Shown in pieces: positions 1-6,394 of a stretch of 14,992 nt of DNA (the first letter of the stretch is position 1; each line of letters begins with the position of its first letter). A model generated the notes under the pieces. The model had not been told where the DNA came from, did no database searches, and saw only the letters and a list, made by a program, of their open reading frames with translations. The stretch comes from an uncultured Oscillospiraceae bacterium. GTDB lineage: Bacteria > Bacillota > Clostridia > Oscillospirales > Ruminococcaceae. The stretch spans positions 1-14,992 of the forward strand of contig UQMF01000034.1 in NCBI GenBank assembly GCA_900542145.1, given 5' to 3'. The translations under genes were made by a program, and so were the position numbers.

Positions 1-2
1 CG

Positions 3-41
3 TCCGCAGACGGCGAAATCTCTACGATTCAAAAGCGCTAA
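3..41 (+). CDS. 3' end of an unidentified rightward gene (partial)
   Basis: One forward frame reads SADGEISTIQKR and then a TAA stop at 39-41, seven bases before a strong rho-independent terminator. That spacing is what the last codons of a gene would show. Only about twelve residues are visible, so no family can be named. The two other forward frames run on through the terminator and are less plausible. Moderate to low confidence that this is coding. Confidence 0.4.
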   Translation, partial: SADGEISTIQKR

Positions 42-47
42 AGGGGT

Positions 48-84
48 GTGGGGGAAAACAAGAGTTTTCCCCCACAGTTTTTTT
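48..84 (+). terminator. Rho-independent terminator 1 for the gene entering from the left
   Basis: An 11-bp perfect stem (GTGGGGGAAAA at 48-58 with TTTTCCCCCAC at 65-75) closes a six-base loop CAAGAG and is followed by seven T's at 78-84. It sits just after the TAA at 39-41. Confidence 0.85.
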
Positions 85-121
85 CAAATTCCCTGCCGTA
101 TCGACTTTTTGACAAGCTGAG

Positions 122-156
122 AAGGCGGAGAACAGATTCTCCGCCTTTTTTATTTT
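122..156 (+). terminator. Rho-independent terminator 2, in tandem with the first
   Basis: An 11-bp perfect stem (AAGGCGGAGAA at 122-132, TTCTCCGCCTT at 137-147) with a CAGA tetraloop is followed by a T-rich run to 156. On the reverse strand the hairpin follows the DUF2325 stop codon but lacks a U-tract, so it is primarily a forward-strand terminator and at best a weak one for the leftward gene. Confidence 0.75.
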
Positions 157-160
157 AGTA

Positions 161-451
161 TCAGGAGTGCTGCACCGTGTACTGCTCCAGCACTGTCCTG
201 AGTGCGTTCACGCTGGCATTGTGGATACGCGCAACGGGTATTCCGTGCTTCTCGGACTTCTGGTTCACGGAGTTCACCATCTTGTGGGAACATGTGTTCG
301 TGAATACCACCATGAGGTCCGGGGTGCCAAGCTTGTTCGCGAAATCCGTGGGCATCTGGGTGAATACCTTAGCCTTGCAGCGGTAGCTTTCGCATATGTC
401 CTTGTATCGGGTCGCCATTCTGTCGTTTCCGCCTATTACAACTACGCTCAT
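161..451 (-). CDS. DUF2325 family protein
   Basis: A 96-residue cytoplasmic protein that I recognise as a DUF2325 protein. It opens with a beta strand and glycine-rich turn (VVVIGGNDRM, residues 3-12), followed by a second strand and the conserved-looking segment VVFTNTCSHKMVNSVN, then GIPVARIHNASVNAL near the end. The fold should be a small Rossmann-like alpha/beta domain. Three cysteines (in CESYRC and NTCSHK) and a nearby histidine could bind metal or be redox active; that is inference. The start is ATG 449-451, with AAGGA about six bases upstream. The biochemical function of the family is not established. It stands alone on its strand with its own promoter at 596-625 and a leader of about 137 bases. 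Family call fairly sure, function unknown. Confidence 0.8.
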   Translation of the reverse strand: MSVVVIGGNDRMATRYKDICESYRCKAKVFTQMPTDFANKLGTPDLMVVFTNTCSHKMVNSVNQKSEKHGIPVARIHNASVNALRTVLEQYTVQHS

Positions 452-465
452 AAATATTCCTTTCT

Positions 466-531
466 GGTTAGGTAAAACTAACCCGATGGTACAGGTATAC
501 TATTCCCATCAGGTCCGCCGATGATCCGGCG
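466..531 (-). promoter_or_regulatory. Structured 5' leader of the DUF2325 gene (inverted repeats)
   Basis: Three potential hairpins lie in the predicted untranslated leader. They are GGTTAG/CTAACC (466-471 with 478-483), CCCGATGG/CCATCAGG (482-489 with 506-513, one G-U pair in the RNA) and CGCCG/CGGCG (516-520 with 527-531). The first two share bases 482-483, so they partly exclude each other. The GGTTAG palindrome could instead be a protein operator. It does not match any riboswitch family that I recognise. Confidence 0.45.
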
Positions 532-575
532 TTCGGTCATATTTGTTGGGTGTGATAAAACCGGGAGAGGATCCA

Positions 576-592
576 GGTTAATTACCACTAAC
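576..592. promoter_or_regulatory. Imperfect palindrome at the DUF2325 transcription start (possible operator)
   Basis: GTTA (577-580) and TAAC (589-592) are inverted around eight bases and overlap the transcription start predicted from the promoter at 596-625. The half sites resemble those of the GGTTAG/CTAACC repeat at 466-483, so one regulator could use both. Confidence 0.35.
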
Positions 593-595
593 TGA

Positions 596-625
596 ATTGT
601 ACCATATTATGATATATCTTGTCAA
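596..625 (-). promoter_or_regulatory. Sigma-A promoter of the DUF2325 gene
   Basis: Read leftward, a perfect -35 TTGACA (620-625) and a -10 TACAAT (596-601) are separated by 18 bases. Transcription would start near 589, giving a leader of about 137 bases before the ATG at 451. Confidence 0.75.
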
Positions 626-724
626 GTGGTTATCTGAAAAAAATACGGAATATCGCGAAAAATCCGGAAGCGCACGGCCGTTGTTAAAAAAATAAAAAAA
701 TGCAAAGAATTTTATTAAAAACGC

Positions 725-753
725 TTGACAAATTATTAATCCGGGTGTATAAT
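725..753 (+). promoter_or_regulatory. Perfect-consensus sigma-A promoter of the RHH gene (and probably clpB)
   Basis: TTGACA at 725-730 and TATAAT at 748-753 are separated by exactly 17 bases. A/T-rich tracts upstream resemble an UP element. Predicted start is near 760, leaving a short leader of about 34 bases. Confidence 0.85.
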
Positions 754-793
754 ATAATCATGAACCGATAGAAGAATATGTGAATCCCCGGCG

Positions 794-1513
794 ATGTTCC
801 CAGGTAAGAAAAGGAATCCGCCGGGCTGTCGGTCAGAAGTCAATGCGGAGGTGGGAAAAACGAAAAAGAGTATTTACAGCTTGGTGCTGTCCGACGACGT
901 GGTCGAGGCAGTGGACAGGCTGGCGGCGAATTCCGGACTGAGCCGGTCGGCGATGGTCAACCAGTTCCTTGCTGAAAGAGTACGCTGCGTGACCCCGGAG
1001 ATGCGGCTCAAGAGCATTACCTCCGCGATACGCAGCGCAGTCGGTACGGGGTTTTTCCTGACGGAGCAGCCCTCTGCGGCGACGGTCGCGTGCAGGACGG
1101 CGCTGAAATACCGCTACAAGCCTACGCTGAGGTATTCCGTCGAGGTCTACGGCGCCGGGAACAAGCGCGCCGGAGAGCTGCGGGTCACCGTCCGCACCCA
1201 GAGCGAGCAGCTGTACGCCGACCTGAGCGGATTCTTCAAGTGCTGGACGGCGCTGGAACAGAAGTACATCGCCGACCGGCTGTCCCAGGACATCATGTTC
1301 GCCATAGAGCCGGGGCGCTTCACCAGAACGCTCAACATGCCGCCGGAGGGAATCACGGACGACCTGCTCGGGCAGGCGGTGGCGGACTACATGGCAATGC
1401 TGGACGAGGCGATGAAGGTATACTTCGCGCAGCTCCCGGATACCGCCATGGCACAGGCGGCGGCGGAGAAAAGCTACACCGCTGCAATAACACATCAGCA
1501 GGTAATCATCTGA
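794..1513 (+). CDS. Ribbon-helix-helix (CopG-like) DNA-binding protein
   Basis: A 239-residue soluble protein. Residues 24-63 have the ribbon-helix-helix pattern: an alternating beta strand (SIYSLVLSDD), helix A (VVEAVDRLAANSG), the turn LSRSA, and helix B (MVNQFLAERV). RHH proteins bind DNA as dimers through the N-terminal strand and usually act as repressors. The remaining 175 residues belong to no family I recognise and contain no obvious catalytic motif. The gene lies just behind a perfect promoter and upstream of clpB with no terminator between them, so autoregulation and read-through into clpB are plausible (inference). The start is uncertain: ATG 794 has only a weak ribosome binding site, and an in-frame GTG at 851 directly abuts GGAGG. 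The RHH domain is kept with either start. Confidence 0.75.
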   Translation: MFPGKKRNPPGCRSEVNAEVGKTKKSIYSLVLSDDVVEAVDRLAANSGLSRSAMVNQFLAERVRCVTPEMRLKSITSAIRSAVGTGFFLTEQPSAATVACRTALKYRYKPTLRYSVEVYGAGNKRAGELRVTVRTQSEQLYADLSGFFKCWTALEQKYIADRLSQDIMFAIEPGRFTRTLNMPPEGITDDLLGQAVADYMAMLDEAMKVYFAQLPDTAMAQAAAEKSYTAAITHQQVII

Positions 1514-1526
1514 ATCATTGATATAA

Positions 1527-1685
1527 GGTCACCTCTAAAAACCTTGTTTGAGTGAAAATGTGTATAGCACACCGTCTGCTTCTTCAAACCTCCTCGTAAG
1601 GCATACAGCCTTACTTCGTCGGCTTTCATCGCATTCGGCGCACTCTACCCATTTTCCCTTTTCAAACCGGTTTTTAGAGGTTCCC
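1527..1685. mobile_element. MITE-like repeat with terminal inverted repeats and possible 4-bp target duplication
   Basis: The outer ends are inverted: ACCTCTAAAAACC at 1531-1543 and its exact complement at 1669-1681. The match extends outward by GG/CC (1527-1528 with 1684-1685) and inward, with small gaps, through GTTTGA and GAAAATG, giving imperfect arms of about 30 bp. The flanks carry ATAA at 1523-1526 and 1686-1689, which fits a target-site duplication. The centre has a hairpin (GTAAGGC 1596-1602, GCCTTAC 1608-1614). No transposase is encoded, so it would depend on a source elsewhere. It occupies almost the whole gap between the RHH gene and clpB. I believe similar sequences recur in Ruminococcus intergenic regions, but that is from memory. 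Confidence 0.7.
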
Positions 1686-1687
1686 AT
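1535..1687 (-). CDS. Putative 50-residue ORF spanning the MITE-like element
   Basis: Reading leftward, an ATG at 1685-1687 opens a 50-codon frame that crosses the whole element and stops with TAG inside the opposite inverted repeat (1535-1537). The peptide begins MGTSKNRFEKGKW and contains C16, C19 and C29 (CAEC spacing) with many charged residues. The ATG uses the last base of the element plus two flanking bases. There is no convincing ribosome binding site. It is most likely a chance frame of the repeat, listed because it fills the element exactly. Confidence 0.2.
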   Translation of the reverse strand: MGTSKNRFEKGKWVECAECDESRRSKAVCLTRRFEEADGVLYTFSLKQGF

Positions 1688-1702
1688 AAAGGAGGCAGTT
1701 AT

Positions 1703-4315
1703 ATGAATCCTAACAAGTACACAAAGAAATCCCTTGAAGCGATACAGTCCGCGCAGGACATCTCCATCAGCTATCAGAATAACTGCGTGGAGCAGGAGCA
1801 CCTTCTGTATGCGCTTCTGACGCAGGACGGAAGCCTTGCTTCCCAGATACTCACCAAGATGAACATAGACGCAGGCGCGGTCACCCAGGCGGCGCTGCAC
1901 TTCATCGAGGGCATGCCGAGGGTTTCCGGCAGCGGCAGGGAGGCCGGCAAGATCTACGTTTCCCCCGACCTTGACAAGGCGCTCACCGAGGCGGAATCCC
2001 AGGCGGACCGCATGAAGGACGAATACGTCAGCGTGGAGCACCTGTTCCTTGCCCTGGCTGAAAAGCCCTCCAGCGGTGTTGCCGGAATATTCCGGAGCTT
2101 CGGCGTGACAAAGGACAAGCTGCTGAAGGCTGTGTCGGAGATACGCGGTTCCGCGAGAGTCACCTCCCAGGAGCCGGAGGAAACCTACGACGTGCTGAAC
2201 AAGTACGGTCAGGATCTCGTTGAGCTTGCGCGTCAGAACAAGCTGGACCCGGTCATCGGCCGTGATAACGAGATAAGAAGCGTTATCCGTATCCTCTCCC
2301 GTAAAACGAAGAACAACCCCTGCCTTATCGGCGAACCCGGCGTCGGCAAGACCGCCATCGTCGAGGGACTGGCGCTGCGTATCGTGCGCGGCGATGTTCC
2401 GTCCAACCTGAAGGACAGGAAGCTGTTCTCGCTTGATATGGGCGCGCTTATCGCCGGCGCAAAGTACCAGGGCGAATTCGAGGAACGTCTGAAAGCAGTG
2501 CTGAACGAGGTCAAGAAGAGCGAGGGCAGGATACTGCTGTTCATTGATGAGATCCACCTCATCGTCGGAGCCGGAAAGAACGGCGGCGCAATGGACGCAG
2601 GCAACCTGCTGAAGCCTATGCTGGCGCGCGGCGAGCTGCATTGCATCGGCGCGACCACCCTGGACGAATACAGCAAGTATATCGAGAAGGACCCTGCACT
2701 GGAGCGCAGATTCCAGACGGTAATGGCGGACGAGCCTTCCGTCGAGGACACCATCTCCATTCTGAGAGGACTGAAGGAACGCTACGAGGTGTTCCACGGC
2801 GTAAAGATCCACGACAGTGCGATAATCGCGGCGGCAACTCTCTCCAACAGGTACATCACCGACAGATTCCTGCCGGATAAGGCGATAGACCTTATTGACG
2901 AGGCGTGCGCGATGATACGCACCGAGATGGACAGCATGCCGCAGGAGCTTGACGAGATCAGCCGTTCCATCATGCAGGACGAGATCGAGGAGGCGGCTCT
3001 GAAGAAGGAAACCGACAAGCTCTCCCAGGAGCACCTTGTTGATATCCAGAAGGAGCTTGCCGAGAAGCGCGAGAAGTTCAACGCCATGAAGGCAAAGTGG
3101 CAGAACGAAAAGAACGCAATCACCAAAGTGCAGGATCTGCGTAAGGAGATCGAGAACACCAACGGCGAGATCGAGAAGGCAAAGCGTGAATACAATCTGA
3201 ACAAGGCGGCGGAGCTCCAGTACGGCACCCTGCCGAAACTCCAGGCGGAACTTGAGAAGGAGGAGCAGCTGGCGGAGAAAGCGAAGAGCGACAGCCTGCT
3301 GCGCGACAAGGTCGGCGAGGACGAGATCGCACGTATCGTTTCCAGATGGACCGGAATCCCGGTATCCAAGCTGGTGGAGGGCGAGCGCGAGAAGATACTT
3401 GCCCTGGGCGACACGCTCCACAAGAGAGTCATCGGTCAGGACGAGGCGGTGGACCGCGTGACCGAGGCGATCATGCGCTCCCGTGCCGGGATCAACGACC
3501 CGAAGAAGCCGCTGGGTTCGTTCCTGTTCCTTGGTCCTACCGGCGTCGGCAAGACCGAGCTTGCAAAGGCTCTGGCGGAGGCTCTGTTCGACGACGAGCA
3601 CAGTATCGTCCGTCTTGACATGAGCGAATACATGGAGAAATACAGCGTGTCCAGACTGATAGGCGCGCCTCCAGGATATGTCGGCTATGAGGAGGGCGGT
3701 CAGCTCACTGAGGCGGTACGCCGCAAGCCCTACTCCGTTGTGCTTTTCGATGAGGTCGAGAAGGCTCACCCGGACGTATTCAACGTGCTTCTCCAGGTGC
3801 TTGACGACGGCCGTATCACCGACGGTCAGGGCAGGACGGTGGATTTCCGCAATACCATCATAATCCTCACGTCCAACCTCGGCTCTCAGTTCATTCTTGA
3901 CGGAATAAACGACGAGGGCGAGATCTCCGACGAGGCGAAGAAGTCCGTGGACGCCCTGCTGAAGCAGTCCTTCAGACCGGAGTTCCTGAACCGTCTGGAC
4001 GAGATCGTGTTCTACAAGCCGCTCCGCAAGGAGGAGATATTCAAGATCATCGACCTGCTGGCTGCTTCCCTCAAGCAGCGGCTTAAGGACAAGCAGATCT
4101 CCCTGGAGATCACCGACTCCGCAAAGCAGGCGATCGTTGACGCAAGCTACGACCCCAGCTTTGGCGCGCGTCCGCTCAAGAGGTACATCCAGCGGAACGT
4201 TGAAACCATGGTTGCCAAGGAGATACTCCGTGACGAGGTACGCCAGGGTGATATAATCACCATCGACGAGCAGAACGGGGAGCTTACCTCCTACGTTCAG
4301 CACAACGAGGAATAA
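1703..4315 (+). CDS. clpB: ATP-dependent chaperone ClpB (protein disaggregase)
   Basis: This 870-residue Hsp100 ATPase pulls proteins out of aggregates with DnaK. The N domain covers about residues 1-145. The first AAA+ module has Walker A GEPGVGKT (210-217), pore loop AGAKYQG (251-257) and Walker B LLFIDE (278-283). The charged coiled-coil middle domain, specific to ClpB, lies at about 403-530. The second module has Walker A GPTGVGKT (611-618), pore loop GYVGYEEGG (658-666), Walker B VVLFDE (679-684), an arginine finger in FLNRLDE (761-767) and sensor-2 GARPLKR (821-827). Length and order match complete family members. ATG 1703 has AGGAGG about eight bases upstream. No CIRCE or CtsR heptad is visible, and the 189-bp gap behind the RHH gene is nearly filled by the repeat at 1527-1685. 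Confidence 0.97.
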   Translation: MNPNKYTKKSLEAIQSAQDISISYQNNCVEQEHLLYALLTQDGSLASQILTKMNIDAGAVTQAALHFIEGMPRVSGSGREAGKIYVSPDLDKALTEAESQADRMKDEYVSVEHLFLALAEKPSSGVAGIFRSFGVTKDKLLKAVSEIRGSARVTSQEPEETYDVLNKYGQDLVELARQNKLDPVIGRDNEIRSVIRILSRKTKNNPCLIGEPGVGKTAIVEGLALRIVRGDVPSNLKDRKLFSLDMGALIAGAKYQGEFEERLKAVLNEVKKSEGRILLFIDEIHLIVGAGKNGGAMDAGNLLKPMLARGELHCIGATTLDEYSKYIEKDPALERRFQTVMADEPSVEDTISILRGLKERYEVFHGVKIHDSAIIAAATLSNRYITDRFLPDKAIDLIDEACAMIRTEMDSMPQELDEISRSIMQDEIEEAALKKETDKLSQEHLVDIQKELAEKREKFNAMKAKWQNEKNAITKVQDLRKEIENTNGEIEKAKREYNLNKAAELQYGTLPKLQAELEKEEQLAEKAKSDSLLRDKVGEDEIARIVSRWTGIPVSKLVEGEREKILALGDTLHKRVIGQDEAVDRVTEAIMRSRAGINDPKKPLGSFLFLGPTGVGKTELAKALAEALFDDEHSIVRLDMSEYMEKYSVSRLIGAPPGYVGYEEGGQLTEAVRRKPYSVVLFDEVEKAHPDVFNVLLQVLDDGRITDGQGRTVDFRNTIIILTSNLGSQFILDGINDEGEISDEAKKSVDALLKQSFRPEFLNRLDEIVFYKPLRKEEIFKIIDLLAASLKQRLKDKQISLEITDSAKQAIVDASYDPSFGARPLKRYIQRNVETMVAKEILRDEVRQGDIITIDEQNGELTSYVQHNEE

Positions 4316-4361
4316 TACAAAAAGCACCGGGCTGCGAATTAACGCAGCCCGGCGTTTTTTT
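4316..4361. terminator. Bidirectional terminator between clpB and ptsI
   Basis: A perfect 10-bp stem (CCGGGCTGCG 4327-4336, CGCAGCCCGG 4343-4352) has a six-base loop. Rightward it is followed by seven T's at 4355-4361. Leftward the hairpin is followed by TGCTTTTTGT. It therefore serves both convergent transcripts. Confidence 0.9.
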
Positions 4362-4370
4362 ATGCTGCGA

Positions 4371-5993
4371 TCAGATACTTCTGACAGCCTCGCGGACTTT
4401 CAGAACGAACGACGGCGAAACGGAAAGCTCGTCGATTCCCATGCGGAGGAATTCCCCGGTGAGCGAAGTATCCGCCGCAAGTTCGCCGCAAATCCCTATC
4501 CACGCACCGTGCCTGTGCGCATTCTCGGCACTCATTTCGATGAGCCGCAGAATCGCTTCGTGGTGGGTGTCGATGAACTGCTCGATGTCCGGATTCTGAC
4601 GGTCGCACGCCAGGGTGTACTGCGTGAGGTCGTTGGTGCCTACGCTGAAGAAATCCACCAGCGGAGCCAGCTTGTCGCTGATGAGCGCCGCCGCAGGGGT
4701 TTCTATCATGATACCCAGTTCCACCTTGTCGGAGTAGCCGATTCCCTCGGATTTCAGCTCTGCCTTGACGTCCTCGCAGATGGAGAGGATCTTCTCGACC
4801 TCCCACACGCTGGTTATCATCGGGAACATGATTCCGAGATTACCGTAAACGGAAGCCCGGAACAGCGCTCTCAGCTGGGTGCGGAATATCTCCGGACGGG
4901 TCAGGCAGATACGGATAGCGCGGTAGCCCAGAGCAGGATTCTCCTCCTTCTTCAGCCCGAAGTAGTCCACCTGCTTGTCTGCGCCGATGTCCATGGTGCG
5001 GATTATTACCTTCTTGCCTGCCATGCTTTCCAGAACGCGCTTGTACGCCTGGAACTGCTGGTCCTCGGTCGGGAAGTCGCTGTTGCCGAGGTACAGGAAC
5101 TCACTGCGGAACAGCCCGATTCCTCCGGCGTCGTTCAGCAGTACAGCGCCGATATTGTCAACGCCGCTGATATTCGCGTAGATGTTGATTTTCCTGCCGT
5201 CCCTGGTGACGTTCTCCTTGCCCTTGAGCTCCTGGAGCAGGCGCTTTTTCTCCTCGTCCTCCGCGCGCTTCCTGGTGTATTCCGCGATGGTGGCTTCGTC
5301 CGGGTCAACGTAAATCTCGCCGGTGTAGCCGTCCACAATTGCGGTCTGCCCGGCGGAGATCTCGCTCAGGAACTTGCCTCCCACGCCAATAACAGCCGGG
5401 ATATTCATGTTCCTTGCGAGGATAGCCGTATGAGAATTGGAGGAGCCGTGCGCCGTGATGAACGCCAGCACCTTGTCCTTGTCCAGGGAAACGGTTTCAC
5501 TGGGGGCTAAGTCCTCGGCGCAGACTATCATGCTGTCGGAGCTTTCCGCGCCGACCTGCGCCGCGCCGGAAAGCACGGCGATTAGTCTGTTGGAGATATC
5601 CCGGACGTCCGCGGCACGCGCCTGCATGTAGGTGTCCTCCATGGCGGAGAACATCTGCGCGAAGTTGTCCGCAGTTACCGCGACCGCGTACTCCGCGTTG
5701 ACGGACTGCGTGTCGATGATGTTCTCGATGGACTCGTTGTAGTCCTCGTCCTCCAGCATCATCATGTGTATCTCGAAGATCTGCGCGTTGGTCTCGCCGA
5801 CCTCCTTCAGAGCCTTCTCATAGATGGACTGGAGCTGCGCTGCGGCAGTCTCCTTTGCCTTTGCGACGCGCGCCTTTTCGGCGGCGGTGTCGCTGACGTG
5901 TGTACGGGTGACTGCGGCGTCGTTCTTGCGGAATACCGATATCTTACCGATAGCCACCGCGCCGTATACGCCCTTGCCGGAATACTTTTTCAT
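4371..5993 (-). CDS. ptsI: PTS enzyme I (phosphoenolpyruvate-protein phosphotransferase)
   Basis: The 540-residue cytoplasmic enzyme takes phosphate from phosphoenolpyruvate and passes it to HPr. The phospho-histidine is H188 in GSSNSHTAILARN; the segment before SHTAI differs from the more usual GGRTSHTAI. The PEP-binding barrel has GIGLFRSEFLY (291-301), RTMDIGADK (332-340), the acidic GIMIETPAA (427-435), GTNDLTQYTLACDR (452-465) and the catalytic cysteine C502 in GICGELA. Length is slightly below the common 570 or so, with all catalytic blocks present. ATG 5993 has AGGGGGTG upstream. It is the last gene of the fru operon, 33 bases after ptsH, and ends at the shared terminator. Confidence 0.96.
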   Translation of the reverse strand: MKKYSGKGVYGAVAIGKISVFRKNDAAVTRTHVSDTAAEKARVAKAKETAAAQLQSIYEKALKEVGETNAQIFEIHMMMLEDEDYNESIENIIDTQSVNAEYAVAVTADNFAQMFSAMEDTYMQARAADVRDISNRLIAVLSGAAQVGAESSDSMIVCAEDLAPSETVSLDKDKVLAFITAHGSSNSHTAILARNMNIPAVIGVGGKFLSEISAGQTAIVDGYTGEIYVDPDEATIAEYTRKRAEDEEKKRLLQELKGKENVTRDGRKINIYANISGVDNIGAVLLNDAGGIGLFRSEFLYLGNSDFPTEDQQFQAYKRVLESMAGKKVIIRTMDIGADKQVDYFGLKKEENPALGYRAIRICLTRPEIFRTQLRALFRASVYGNLGIMFPMITSVWEVEKILSICEDVKAELKSEGIGYSDKVELGIMIETPAAALISDKLAPLVDFFSVGTNDLTQYTLACDRQNPDIEQFIDTHHEAILRLIEMSAENAHRHGAWIGICGELAADTSLTGEFLRMGIDELSVSPSFVLKVREAVRSI

Positions 5994-6026
5994 AACGCAC
6001 CCCCTGGGATAATTCGGAATTGATCC

Positions 6027-6296
6027 TTATTCCTCTCCAAATCCGCTCTCGAAAAGCTCCACTGCCTTGTCCAGAGCTGCCTGCTCGTTTTCGCCGTCTG
6101 CGGTGATCTCTACTGTGGTGCCGCATTTGATACCGGCCGCCATGATCTGCATTACTGCGGAAGCCTTCGCGGACTTCTCGGCGGTCTTGAGCATTACGGT
6201 GCAGCCTGCGAACTTCTTCATCTCGCCTGCGAGTATTCCTGCCGGACGCATGTGCAGTCCCTGTGCGTTCTTTACTGTTACTGTCTTTGTTACCAT
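6027..6296 (-). CDS. ptsH: Phosphocarrier protein HPr
   Basis: This 89-residue small phosphocarrier relays phosphate from enzyme I to the EIIA domain of FruA. The active-site histidine is H15 in GLHMRPAG, at the canonical position. A serine is present at position 46, as in HPr proteins regulated by HPr kinase, but the following helix (SAVMQIMAAG) has one residue more than the usual SIMGVMSLG, so its equivalence to regulatory Ser46 is not certain. ATG 6296 has AAGGAGAG seven bases upstream. It lies between fruA and ptsI in one leftward operon. No HPr kinase gene is in the window. Confidence 0.95.
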   Translation of the reverse strand: MVTKTVTVKNAQGLHMRPAGILAGEMKKFAGCTVMLKTAEKSAKASAVMQIMAAGIKCGTTVEITADGENEQAALDKAVELFESGFGEE

Positions 6297-6327
6297 GATG
6301 ATACTCTCCTTATTTTGTCGGATTCCC

Positions 6328-6347
6328 GGGAGCGCCGCGGCGCTCCC
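6328..6347 (-). promoter_or_regulatory. Intercistronic GC-rich perfect palindrome between fruA and ptsH
   Basis: Twenty bases form a perfect palindrome, allowing an 8-bp stem GGGAGCGC/GCGCTCCC around CGCG in the operon mRNA. No U-tract follows in the leftward direction, so it is probably not a full terminator for the operon. A processing site, 3'-end stabiliser for fruA mRNA or partial attenuator are possible roles. On the forward strand TTTTCG follows it, but no gene reads in that direction. Confidence 0.55.
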
Positions 6348-6394
6348 TTTTCGTTGTATATATCTCTTTCTTTTGTTCAGATCACAATGACCAG

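Larger units (their letters stand above)
452..793. other. 342-bp divergent intergenic region between the DUF2325 and RHH genes
   Basis: The region holds the leftward DUF2325 promoter (596-625) and its leader with several inverted repeats (466-531 and 576-592), and the rightward RHH-gene promoter (725-753) preceded by A/T-rich tracts at about 683-720 that resemble an UP element. Nothing in it looks coding. Confidence 0.7.

Noticed and set aside
466..483. A DtxR/IdeR box in the DUF2325 leader
   Set aside because: Half sites look alike, but they are six bases apart, whereas the DtxR box has them nearly adjacent; kept only as a generic inverted repeat.
833..1495. A 220-codon reverse frame opposite the RHH gene
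   Set aside because: Low-complexity shadow; the forward frame has a clear RHH domain and a consensus promoter.
1514..1702. CIRCE or CtsR operator before clpB
   Set aside because: No TTAGCACTC-N9-GAGTGCTAA palindrome and no GGTCAAA repeats are present.
1535..4327. A 930-codon open frame on the reverse strand opposite clpB
   Set aside because: It mirrors clpB codon by codon, has no recognisable domain and results from the G/C-rich codon bias; clpB on the other strand has all expected motifs.
4362..5510. A 382-codon forward frame opposite ptsI
   Set aside because: Antisense shadow of ptsI, beginning inside the T-tract of the shared terminator.
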